A stretch of 64,000 bases of DNA from Datnioides undecimradiatus (Eukaryota; Chordata; Actinopteri; Lobotiformes; Datnioididae). Under the pieces are notes generated by a model. It was not told the DNA's origin. It saw only the letters and a program-made list of their open reading frames with translations, and searched no databases. The stretch is from positions 6,809,501 through 6,873,500 of the forward strand of contig WARS01000012.1 of NCBI GenBank assembly GCA_008933995.1, read 5' to 3'. Shown one piece after another: positions 1-12,100 of the stretch (positions are counted from its first letter, which is position 1; every line of letters begins with the position of its first letter). A program made the position numbers and the translations under genes.

Positions 1-3000
1 CTTGTTAGCGCAATGCTCATAATTCTCCTTTGCACTGTTAAATACTTTTTCTCTGCATCTATCCCTGAGCTAATCTTTTTACAGATCTAAGCTAGTCAAT
101 CAAGTCCCTTTTTATTTTTATCCCAGAGTCATAACCAGGCGCTACATTTATTCACCATATACAGCAGCAGATTGTAATGCATGTGCCATGGATATGATTC
201 CACTTTGCTTACTGTATCTCAGCACCCCCTGTGGCTTGGTTATTCCAAGCCAAACTCAACTGCAAAGCTTTGAGTATGATGGTCGGATAACCTGCCACTG
301 TTCAATATACAACTGTACTTGATGTTTCCGTTTTTAATAGGATATTTGAAGAAAAGTGTCATATGTGTCATATGTCACACACAAGGAGCAATATTTTACG
401 CTTAAAATATTTATTTGCCCAAAATATGAATTATTAAGAAAACGAATTGAAATGCTCTCCGTGCTGCCTCACCATGCGACCATATCCCATCCTCAGCTAA
501 AAATACCCCTGACCTTTTTCACTTCCTCATAAGTCCAGAGAGTTTCACACACCCAAACGTATCAGGTTTTGCTGTAACCCTTTAGCAGTCCTGGCAGAGA
601 TGAATCATTATGTAATCCTTTCGTCCACAAAGTTCCCTCATGGTCAGCAGGCCCGATGCTCCCACATGAATGTGATGTAGCTCCCAACATAGTCAATCAA
701 GCACATGACAGTCCTCTAGTCAGTGGTTGGAAGTGATGGTGTGATTTATGGTTGGAAGTCCTTTCATCATGGTGACCTGATGAAACATTATGAGGGCAAG
801 TTGAACCAAAAGTGCACTGTGAAGTTTTTCCAACGCTCTTCATCTTCTTTAGGATACAAAAACGGTGACATGAAATCATGGATTTTTTTCTTCATTTTTT
901 TTCAAAAACATAGACACCTATAAAGTCTTATTGGAGAGCCAGAGTCTACACAAAAGCATACATTCACCAAAAATCAAAGATCGAACTGAAACGTGCTGTT
1001 GTTGGCAAGTTACAAAATGCAGCTTTTCCACTTTATTCCAAGCCTGTGTGGCACCAACTGTGCAGTGACTGAAACTACACTGCTAATACCTGCACCCCCA
1101 TATATGTAGATAAATGACATTTATGCACGTGTTTGCTTAAAGCAGGTGCAAATCAACATGCATTAAATGATGAGCTGCTGAGATACCTTCATAAACCCAG
1201 AAGCACCCAGAGATCATCGATGCCTGATAAAGCCAGGCCCCTAATTTCTTTCTTTATGTCTGTGTCATTACCCACACTGTAAATCAAGCTGTCAGTGGTA
1301 AACACGTGGAAGTAAACAAACAGTGGGGGTGAAGACCTGCAGTACCTAAACTAACCATTAAGATTGCCGAACTAAAAATACTAAAACCGTCTTACTCATA
1401 ACTCAGTATACTCCGAGAAATCAACTCAACTCTGTTTGAAATCAAAATTCTTCACTGAAAACATTATTTACCTGGTTAATGCAATAGTTGATTATTTTCA
1501 TTATGGATTAATTTGCTGCTTAATTTACTATAGTTGTACATTAATTTAATTTGGTTAAATTCAGTTATAAAAAAATTATGTTTATAATATACCACAATAA
1601 ATATAAAACACAGCATACATGTGTGAAAAATCTCTATCCCAACACAAACTGTCAAGTTGTCAAATAATTAGTGGAGTAGATGCGGCATGGGAAGAATAGT
1701 TGTAGTGAAATATTTCACCACAGCTCTTACGTAGATGTACTTAGTTACAGTCCGCCAGTGGATGTTCAATATATAGTTCTAAAGAAAACTTGTTTACATA
1801 GGCTGTTATGAAGATAAGGAAATTTAAAGATAAAATCTTTTTACAGTCAAATTACAGCCACGAAGCTGAGCTACTAATTATATATTATTTACCACAACTC
1901 TGGCAACTTTTCCAGTATGTGAAACCGCAGACAGTCTCTGAGGGGAACATTTAAACTGTGAGGAACAGCTGCTCAGAAGTTCTTTATCACAAACTTGTTG
2001 AAGATGATCAAGATTCTCACCCCCGAGTGGATTGACTCAGCAGATGCTGATGCATATTTACGCTCATTGCAGGTGCTCTCACTGATATATGAAGTATTTA
2101 CACCAAAGTCTTAGACTGTGTGTAGTGTGCACCATTTGCAAATGTGCTCTTTCTGTGCTGACAAAGTAACACGCTTTGTTAGTTAAAGCTCAGGCGCATA
2201 GTGTTGCTCTTATGTAAGAAGCCATATGGGATAAATGCACTTGTACACAAATGTAGCATTAAATATAATACTAATAGGCTATCGTGTGTTTGCATATCAT
2301 CTGTTTACACTGCTGTGAAATCACATTAAATACATTGTGAGCATTTCTCGAAGCCAACAACCTCCAATACAGTGTAACTTTACCTATTTTAGCGTGATGA
2401 TTTTGACAAACCCTCAGTGAACAGTAAAGCAAGCAAGGCCAAGATGGTCCAGCTATTCAAGGAAACTGGGTTCAACTTAAGAGAACGTGGCACGACTTCA
2501 GGAAGGTCATAAGATACCGTCCCTGGCCTTTAGTGGCTCCTGCAGTGACCCCCCCAGAGAGACACTCGAGCAGTTGGGCATATTATCTGCCTCTATTTCA
2601 GTTGAGAATTTCCTTTTACCAGATTTAGGCCTCAACAATTATTTACATGACACTGCCTGCTCAAAACAAATTGATTGTCTGTCATCCTCTGAAGCTACGA
2701 TTGGACCAAAGGATTCAGTCTTGCCAATCAGTGAAGAAAGATGGCGTGGTAAATTCCACTAGCATCACTTTCAAAGATTTGGGCCAGAGGTTACGCACCT
2801 TAATAGAAATTTCAAAGGTGGTCAATTTCACAGAATGTGTCTTCTTACTGGGTTGGTAGTATTTTAGATTTATGGTCGAGGACTACCAGCGTCACCATAA
2901 AATCTGATATACTCTAAACATTCCTGAAATAACCTTTTATAAATTAAAATAAATCAGTTTCAGACCAACATCCAGTTACATATAATAAGCTAGATGTGAT

Positions 3001-3157
3001 AAAATATGGTTCGAAGTCATCATCACTCAAAACCATTTCAAAAATACGGGACACACTAACTGACAAGAAGTAGGTTTGTCTGTATGTCTGATTGTGTGCA
3101 AATGCAGGATGTGATGCATGTTTCTAATCATCTTCTTGCTCTGTTGCTGTTCCTCAG
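1..3157. other. No coding exon recognised; upstream or intron 1 of mybpc2
   Basis: AT-rich, non-coding sequence. The mybpc2 start codon and first exon should lie here or before the window, because the first exon I can place (3158) begins with two bases of a split codon. I searched for an ATG followed within a few codons by a phase-1 donor and found none that convinces. A stretch at 2487-2859 stays open in two frames, but neither product resembles a known protein or has splice context. Confidence 0.6.
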
Positions 3158-6100
3158 CTAAGCCAGAGGGGGAGGGTAAGTCAGCTGCTCCACAGCTTTT
3201 GCCCACTGACCTTTTGTGTGCTTTGCATTATCACACAGTGACTTGATTATGGCTCTCACATTTTCACTTTTGAACACATATCATGTCAACTGCCTGTGTT
3301 AAGCAAACACAGGCTCATGGAGGGCATTTAACCGGCATGCACCAATTCTTCATTCACCATTTCTTCTTTATCTTTTGTCATTTGTTTATTCATATTTTCC
3401 ATCAGCAAATATATGAGCTATATTTTTACCTCCAGATTATGTATTATTATTATTAGTATTATTGTTATTTATGTTAATATCACATTTCTGAAGCTGTTAA
3501 CTCAACTACACAATGGTTTTCACAAGCTATATTTGAGTGTTGTCATATGATACTGGTCTGGATTTTACGTGTTACACACTGATAAAATTCATTAGCTCAG
3601 CTGTTGTAGTGTGTCAAATATGTTTTCCAATGGGGCTACCATGGTGTTACTTTTCACTCGCTGTGTGTAACAAAAATTTACTAATTTTAGCCCCAGACCA
3701 GCCAACCGAGGAGGGTGAGGGATAATGCTTTTATTTTTCTTTATGTTTTTTTGCGACATTGAGTGATTCACACTGTGTTAATTTGTGACATGGAGTGGGT
3801 TTGAGTTGAACTGAGTGTTGAAAAAATGCATTTGAACTAATCAGTCAGGGTAATTATCTAATATAGAACAAGTGGTTTCGCAATAGATAATAACTTGAGC
3901 AATTACTAAGTCAAGAAGATAGGTCCATAAGTCAATCACATCATATGAGACAACGTGAAGCTGCTGAACGGGGATAATGCAATTATTATGCCACTTTGAT
4001 TCAGTGTGTTTGCATTTCATAGCTAGCCTACAGCATGCGTCACATGTGTTAGCTGAGACCACATCTCGAGTGTGTGGTTTAATATCCTCAGTGTATTGTC
4101 GGAAATCAGTGAGGTGATGTCATGCAGCATCATGTGAATCCATGTTTTCTCTCTCTTTGGTTGGTGTGTGTTGATGACAAGTCCAATGGGAATCAATTGA
4201 TTTAAGTTGTTTAGCATGTTTGCATTGTAAAAATATGATCAATATGTATGAAGCAGATGAGACAAGCCATCTGTGTGGGTTTTAATGCACACTGACTGAC
4301 TGCTACTGGATGCACTGGATCCACATCTGTGAACTCTCACGATGATCTTTGCGTTAAGTTTCACCGTAGGCATGTACAGCGTGAACAAATATCTGCAACT
4401 CTTCTCCATTTCTGTGTTGTTTGTTTGTTTGTTTTTTGGATGAGTGATTGTTTTGTCTTGGTGATATCCCAGAACTGAATGTTGTTCAAGTTTCATCACC
4501 TTTCTGCTTTTAATTGCTTAACCATGATTTTTATTTGCACAGCCAAACCACAGCCAGAAGAAGATGGTAGGCACCTCTTAGTGTCAGGGAATAATACACA
4601 ATTTCTATTGGCATACTGACTTTCTCCTTAGCTTCCACAATCATTACATACCATAGTGAATAATTACTGTATATATTTGGGGACTCAAGCTTATTTCCAT
4701 TCATTTTCCTTAGATGCACTCCCAGATGGAGGTAAGGCAGAATTCTGTACATTGAAATATGCCTGTCTGGATAATCCATCTAATGTATTCCGATGGTGGA
4801 TACATGTGCCAAACTGTGTGACAATTACAGTATCTGCATGATTTTTATGTATTTTACTTTTCAGGTTGGTCTCAGGTGACCAACATTTTATTTTGTGCCC
4901 TAAATTACACAAATAAATGTGCAAAATGAATGTCTTTTATTCAAATGAAGACACAATAAACATGCTAATGGTTAACTCCAGAGATGGGCATGAAAACATC
5001 AAAAAGTATCTTGTTAAAAAATTGTACATACTTGGTTATTAAATGTATGAACATAAAAAAAAATTGGGATTTGAAATAAATGAATAAGAATATTTTATAA
5101 ACATTATTCCATTTTAGGCTTGTAGTATCTTAAATATGACTGATCATAAACTCTCCACATGATGAGCTCAGCTAATTTTCACATCATGTTTTTGAAGTAG
5201 CTAATCATGATGTCTTGAAGGCAGGGGGCTTTGAATTCAGAGGTGCATGCTGGGTGATTTCTGTCAGTCAAAGCTGAGTAACTGAGTGAACAGCCAACTG
5301 AAATGCGACACTGCCCGTCAGCGATTGCTAATGTTGCTATGAAATGTATAACAGGATTATGCATTTCACCTTGAATGCCTTACAGTATGTGGTTTTTCAT
5401 CACTGGACTGATACAAAACATATATTCTATACTATATGTTATGTGTGAACTTAACCTTGGTTTGGTTTTACAGTGTGTGCAGTATGACCAGTTGTGTAAT
5501 TTACTGTTGTCTATATTACTGTATTTTTCATAGACGTTTCTGTGTGTTTCTATTATAAGTGTTGTTTGTATTTTTACATGTTCTATTTATCTACGTGTTC
5601 AGTTATTTTCATGTTACACTAAACATGATTGCAAATGCAAGGTGAATTGGATTCTGCTGGATTTTTATGAAATGTGATGCTGCACCGTGCCTCTGTTTTA
5701 TGTTTATTTATTGGTCTGTGTTGCAAGTGTACTTCATTTCCTGTGCCACAACAAGCATTTGCTTCCTAGCTGCTTTCTTCAGTTAAGTTTGCTTCCTTGT
5801 CTGCAACAGATTCAGACGCTGATGGGGATGGTAAGAAAAGAGCAACGTTTATATTCATGTGTCTGCCAATAATTTACTTTTGCCCCTCCAAAAGTATGGT
5901 TTGAGTGTTGTTATTATGTGCTAGTCAAGATGTCACATAATATACAAAGTGTTAAGTGGACCTGGGTCTATTTCATGAATTGAAACTATTTTGAATACTT
6001 CAGTTTGGACTGAGATTACAGCATGAAAAACTGTTAAAATGACTTTTAATATACATATTTGTTAATAAGATTATACTGGTTTCCTTTGAAACTGGCTCTT

Positions 6101-9100
6101 ACTGACCTTTAAATCACTCCTCATTACTAAAGTAGCACTCATCACATCAGGCGGGTTCATCAGGCTGCAAGAAAACCTTCCTTTGCTGCAGTATGCCACA
6201 GAGCTGATACTGAGATCCAGAATGTAATATAAGTGTTCAGGGTGGCTCTGCTTGCTGCAGCACTCACATCTTGCAGATCCCATGAAAATCCCTGCTAAAA
6301 ATCCTCCTCAGAGCCTGCAGCTTCTTGCAACTCGTCTAGCAGTTACCCTCAGAATAAGCCACACCTCAGGCCTACAAGTCACCAGATCCTTGACTGGTGT
6401 TAAAGAGAAATCAGAAAGCTGCCTGAAGTGGTCTCATTGGCAGTTTAGTGCATGATGCTGTCCTTGAATTACTGTTATTTACTCTACCTTTCATACTGAC
6501 AAACACCTCACTGACAAATGCTGGTTATGTTCTTACAGCAATTCAGAAATAGTTTTTTCACATGAAGGATGCTTCCTATCCCATCTGTCACCTATGATAC
6601 TAGCTCTCTTTTGCCTTTGTCCCTCTGGCAGTTTAAACAATGAGAGTGGAAACACAGCTGTGGTTCATGTGTTACAGTCATGATAGAACAATGGCAGCTG
6701 TCGCTGCTAAAATACCAGGGGTCATCTGATGTGATCACACTTTTATAGTAACTCCTCAATGTAACGTTATGCTGTGCTGCAAGGAGAGCTCGAACAGTGA
6801 GGTCATGTAAGATATCATAGTCAGCACATCAAGCTCATTGCCTGTAAACAGTGCCTCTGAATGCAAGGTCTCACCCTTTATCCCAAAGGCCTCTGCATGG
6901 TGTACTAACTAGATTGTGATTGTGAGCAATGTGTGCTCTATCTGGACTGATAAGGAGCACAGTGGATGAAGTTATGGGCTTATGGAAGTGCCTAGACCTC
7001 AGGGAGCTAAAGCTCATTAATTTCTTTTGACGCCCTTCAAGAGTATGTGTAATGTCCTGTACCTACTGTCCCTGACAGGGGGCGGGCACTGACATTAACA
7101 ATCTTTTTTTTTCCCACTTGTGCATCTGGGTGAGGCTTGACCAGACACAGTAGTAGTATATGAGAAGTCCATAGTTGTCAATGCATTTTATTATATAATA
7201 AGAAAAAGCCTATGGCTTTCCTCAGCTATTTTATGTCTCTCCAGTAACTTTACCAGGATAGGAGGATGGCCAAACAGTCCATCATGGCTGCTTCCTTTTT
7301 AGGCTTTTGGCTACAGTGGTAAGGCTTGGATGATGGTCTTTGGTTCATGCAGAAAAGAGGTGGATAGCCACAGACCCCTCCAAAGGTGGCATGGCTGCTT
7401 TGTGTCCTTAGAACCAGGGTTCTATCTTGGGGAGGTGCCCTGAAATATGGCCTGCTGAGTGAAGAGGGGGTCAAGCAGCCAGGGTGAGGTAATTAAATGT
7501 TAAGTTTAGTTACTGCCCTGGATGTTGGCTCCATAAATTCCCTGGGAAATGGGTCCTGTGATGCTACCAATAGCTTCCTCCAGTCTGTTTATCTCTTCTA
7601 GGCATTTATGGGTGCACATCTAATCATCCTTCTTGCTTCTCACTAAATGCCCATCACTGAATGTGGGCCAGATGTTCAAAGCAGAGCTCAGCATGAGCTG
7701 TGACACATTATAGTGGAAAGAGAAGGCATGCATAGTGACTGAGCATGACTGGGGAAAAAGTGGGAGCGGCATATCACCTGAGCATCCAATACACCCTGGC
7801 CACAAACAAGCTTCGTTTAGCAAAATGATCATTTTACATGGTGGAGTGATTTACAGTTCAGCAAGTTAGCTGTTTGGTAGCATTGCTAGCAGGCTAGACT
7901 TAATCCTAAGACGACAGCTGCATAAAGTTCAGAGGGAAACCTGATGAGATGTGCTTTTCTTTGGTCAGAAGTCAGCCTGGTTTAGATGACAGGCCATCCA
8001 AATCCAGTTTTAGCCTTGGGAACAGGATTTATACAAAGCGTAATGTGCAGTTAAGTCTAGATTTATGTAATATCTAATTACCATTACCACAAGTGTAGAA
8101 AGAGAGGTGTGAGGCAGAAGAGAATGAAGGTAGAACATGATTTTGATGTCTTAGAACATCCTTAGACACCCGCAAATGGAAAAAATGAAACATAATGAAA
8201 AAAACATTTCTAAAAAGGATCCAAACATTGTTTCCTGCTATCTATACAGAAGAGTTTGGGATTTAAGTTGCTGTGCCGGAGTTCAAAGACTCATACTGTA
8301 CATGCATTGTGCAGGGGGACATTTGTACTTTATATATAGCAGCCATTGATTTTGTCTTTGGTTTGATTTTTCTCTACCATGTACCATTTGTTTGATTCCC
8401 CAGTCCTGACTGCAGAGCAGGAATTGCACCACTCTGAGTTTTGCAGTCAGTGTGTCTATTAGAGTGGAATTTCTGTGTGGGAAGTGCTTATACCAAGGCT
8501 GTTTAAAGCCATACCCATAGGGCTATAGTGTGTGGGGGGATTATCATCACTTGGCCAACTGCATACTGTTTTGGGGTACTTGCACCAGTATTACTAATGA
8601 ATGTTAGGAGGAACTTCCTGCCAATTTCTTTAAAAAAAAAAAACGTGAGAAGAAAATGCAACAAAACTAGATATACCTAAATTATTATATTTTTAACACG
8701 TCAGTGCTTTAAAGAAAAAAATATATATACACCATGCCTTTTAAGATACACTTCAGTGGTTAATATAGGCATCCAGTGGTGCCCATGCACTGTATGGGCT
8801 AGAGTAATTGCCTCCGTTGTGAAAAGCAGCTTTGCAATATCAGTCCAAAGGAAGTAATCAAAATAATTTCAATGTATCCCAAGTTTGGTGATTAAAAAGT
8901 GCAGTAATCAATACATTTGATTACTTTCTGTTTTGAAGATAACAGTCATGATCTTACCTCCACCTGTAAAATTCTGTTTTGATTGCATTTCACTGTGTGT
9001 TGTGTTAATGTAATAATTCTACAGAATAATCATTCTGTAACTGCTGTTGCCTTGTTTTACCTCATGGGTTTTACTCTGACTTATGGTACAGTATAACAGA

Positions 9101-9167
9101 ATAGTTATACTTCCATATGTTAAGCAGGGCTATTTGTTTTTCCCAGCAGCAAACCCTGCAGAGGAGG
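3158..9167 (+). CDS. mybpc2: mybpc2 N-terminal micro-exon ladder (Pro/Glu-rich extension)
   Basis: Six tiny exons of 18, 24, 24, 18, 21 and 18 (or 21) nt at 3158, 3691, 4543, 4714, 5810 and 9150 (or 9147). Each has an AG acceptor and GT donor, starts and ends in phase 1, and is a multiple of three. They encode short acidic, proline-rich strings such as KPEGE, PDQPTEE, KPQPEED, ALPDG, SDADGD and NPAEE. This matches the Pro/Ala-rich extension before C1 in skeletal MyBP-C. The exons are too short to stand out by ORF length. Their support is splice sites, shared phase and composition, so an individual one could be wrong and others could be missed in the long 5831-9146 intron. Confidence 0.8.
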
Positions 9168-12100
9168 GTAAGGGCGAGCAGGAGGCACAGTGTGGGATTT
9201 GGACAATCTACTGCATGCAAATGTGTAGATTGCAGCTGTATGCATCCTATATGTTGTTATATTTCATATGCAGAAGTCAGATTTCTGAGAGGTTGGGTGT
9301 CTGTGGTTAATTATTTCATTGTAATTGTCAGGGCCAGGCATTAACCGAGGGATGTTTCTTTTAATGTACCAAACTAACTAAGGATTTGCACTACATATCA
9401 TGACTTGATTTAGATGCTACTGTTAATACCAAGTATGCATTGTTTGCTGTTTTTCATCTTGAATGCTAAATCTTTGATATGGTTAGAAAGTGCTGTTGTA
9501 TGGAGGTCAGCAGATGCACTATACTTAGCACAGTCAGAGTCTATTAACACATTCTGGACCTTCTAATTTGATAATGATACTTTGCTGAAGCGATTACGTA
9601 TCACTGAAACTTTTGCTTGCCTGAATACATGAAACATCCACACTGCTCTCTTATCCTGGTATGTGATGTGAGGGTTGTGTGGGTCAAATGACTTGTGATG
9701 AATTTGCTGCAATTATCTAGCCACTGTAGACACAGGATCACAAGGGGAAAAAATAACAAAATATAGTTCATGTAACTAAACTAAAAAACAGTTGATTTTT
9801 ATCTGTAATGACTGGGGAAGACCAACCCCATTATAGCTCTAATAGCAGTGAATAACAGAAAACAGCATTTGTGGCCAAACTTGTTATTGTCCATTAAGTT
9901 TACATTTGGCAAACCATGAAACAATAACACAGAACTATTGCTTGTCAGTAGTGACAATTTATTTAACAACTAAATTACACAGATTTAGACAGTGTCAGAA
10001 GTACACATGGATTAAGACTTAGATATTTCTAATGTTATTTGTAAAGAAAAGCCATCAAAGTGGTTAAATACAAGAAAATAATGCATGAATCTGTTTAGAA
10101 GAGAAGCAAACACTGCAATGCTACAATTGCTTTTGATATTTTATATAGTTCTGTTATATATTATTAACTTGTGATTCGATTTAGCATTTGTTAATGATAA
10201 CGTACAGTACAGGTCAAACAAGAATTAACATGTCAGCATGTTGTGCTTGTTTGCAGAAGCTGTTTACTTTTGATGCTTCCTGTTCTGTCTATTATCTTTT
10301 GGTGTTTGTTACATGTCATATTTTTGTATGAACACAGCCCGTATGTGCAGGTGCAGAGTTTTTCCAAGCATTTCTCCACATCCTTCGCACTTTTGTTTGT
10401 TGGATGTACACAATGCAATTTAATGGTTTTGTATTCTTCTCACAATTTCAGTGCTTGTCTCTGGCGGATCCATCAAAATTTGATGTAAAAACTGAAAGAC
10501 CAAGTGAACTAATTTCTGTCTCCTTCTTTTCAGAGCCTGGGTCTACTGAGCTCACTGGGCTCTTTGTGGAGAAGCCTCCAGATAATATAGTTGCTGTCAC
10601 AGGTTAGGCAAAAAAAGAAATGATTAGTTTCCAGGACAAATAAGAAACTGTAGCAACTCGTAACATGTAATGTGATTACATAATGGTAGTATGTGGAGTT
10701 AATTGTTTTGTTGTTGGATTGTAGGAGCTGATGTTACCCTTGTAGCCAGGGTGGACTCATCCACCCTGGCAAGAAAACCCACCATGAAATGGCTAAAGGG
10801 CAAATGGCTGGACCTTGGCAGCAAGGCTGGGAAACATATGCAGTTCAAAGAAACCTATGACAGAAATACTAAGGTGTGTTTTAGACAGAGAAATCTATTT
10901 AATGCTCTCTGTGAACTGATCCTTCTCTTTTAGAAATGACTAATTAGGCAACATTTTCTCCCACAGATCTATACTTATGAAATGAAGATCATCAAAGTGG
11001 TCCCTGGAGATGCTGGGGGCTACAGGTGTGAGGTGACAGCAAAAGACAAGTGTGACAGCTCTGTTTTTGAGATCTCTGTTGAGGGTGAGTGAAAATGGAC
11101 TCGCAGCACCACCGAGACAGACAGATTCCTTACATGCTGATGTTTTGATCTGATCCAACCCTAATGTGCGTCCTCTGCAACTTCTCTTGTTACAGCTGCA
11201 CACCAGGAGGAGCAGGCCGATATTTTGTCTGCCTTCAAGAGAGCGTGAGTGCCCTGGGGTTTGCATTTCATCCTGTCCCAGCAGCCTATGCGTGCATGTG
11301 TGAATACACAAGGGGGAAAATGCAAACGTAGACTATTTATAATGTTTTCCAGAGTGTGATATGTGTCTTTCAGCACAGGTGGTATATGCCAGTACAGTAA
11401 ATTTAATGCTGTGCTATGTCAGAGGATATGGCTGATCTTGATGACGCTGTATGTTTTATAGTATATGTCTGTTTCCAATACACACAGGGATGCTGGAGAG
11501 GACGAGGGAGAGCTGGATTTCAGTGCATTGCTGAAAGCCACGAAGAAGTGAGAAGCTTGCTGCTATTCAGCTTGAAAAATTATTAACCATACAGTATGAT
11601 TGTTTTCTTAAAAAAAAAGTAATTTGCTTCTCCACACCAATACATTCATATCCACTTTCCCTCTTCCTTGACTGACAGGAAGAAGAAGCCTGAAAAAGAG
11701 GAACCAGATATAGACGTGTGGGAATTGCTTAAGAATGCCCATCCGAGCGAGTATGAGAAAATCGCCTTTCAGTATGGCATCACTGACCTGAGGGGCATGC
11801 TGAAACGTCTGAAAAAGATGAAGGTCGAGCCCAAGCATAGTGAGGGTAAGTTGGGTCTCGCAAGAAGTAAAGGAAGGAGGAAGTGGAGGAGCAGAGGAAG
11901 TAGGAGGAAAATGAATTGGTAGGAGAGATTTTACCCCAGGGGAGGTGGAGAAAGATGGACAGCAGACGAGACGTAGGCAAGTGGAAGGGCATCATAAACA
12001 GCAAATAAGAGCAGGAAGGTTAAGAGTTGTTGATTCTTCATTATTCCCTTTTTTCCTCAAAACCCAGCTTTCCTGAAGAAACTTGAATCTTGCTACTCGG

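Noticed and set aside
1210-1270. ATG CCT GAT AAA GCC as a possible mybpc2 start
   Set aside because: Resembles the MPE.. start of MyBP-C, but no donor in the right phase follows.
2487-2859. Two overlapping open frames of 91 and 70 codons upstream of mybpc2
   Set aside because: No similarity I recognise, no splice or start context, and both frames open in the same stretch; likely chance or an old repeat.
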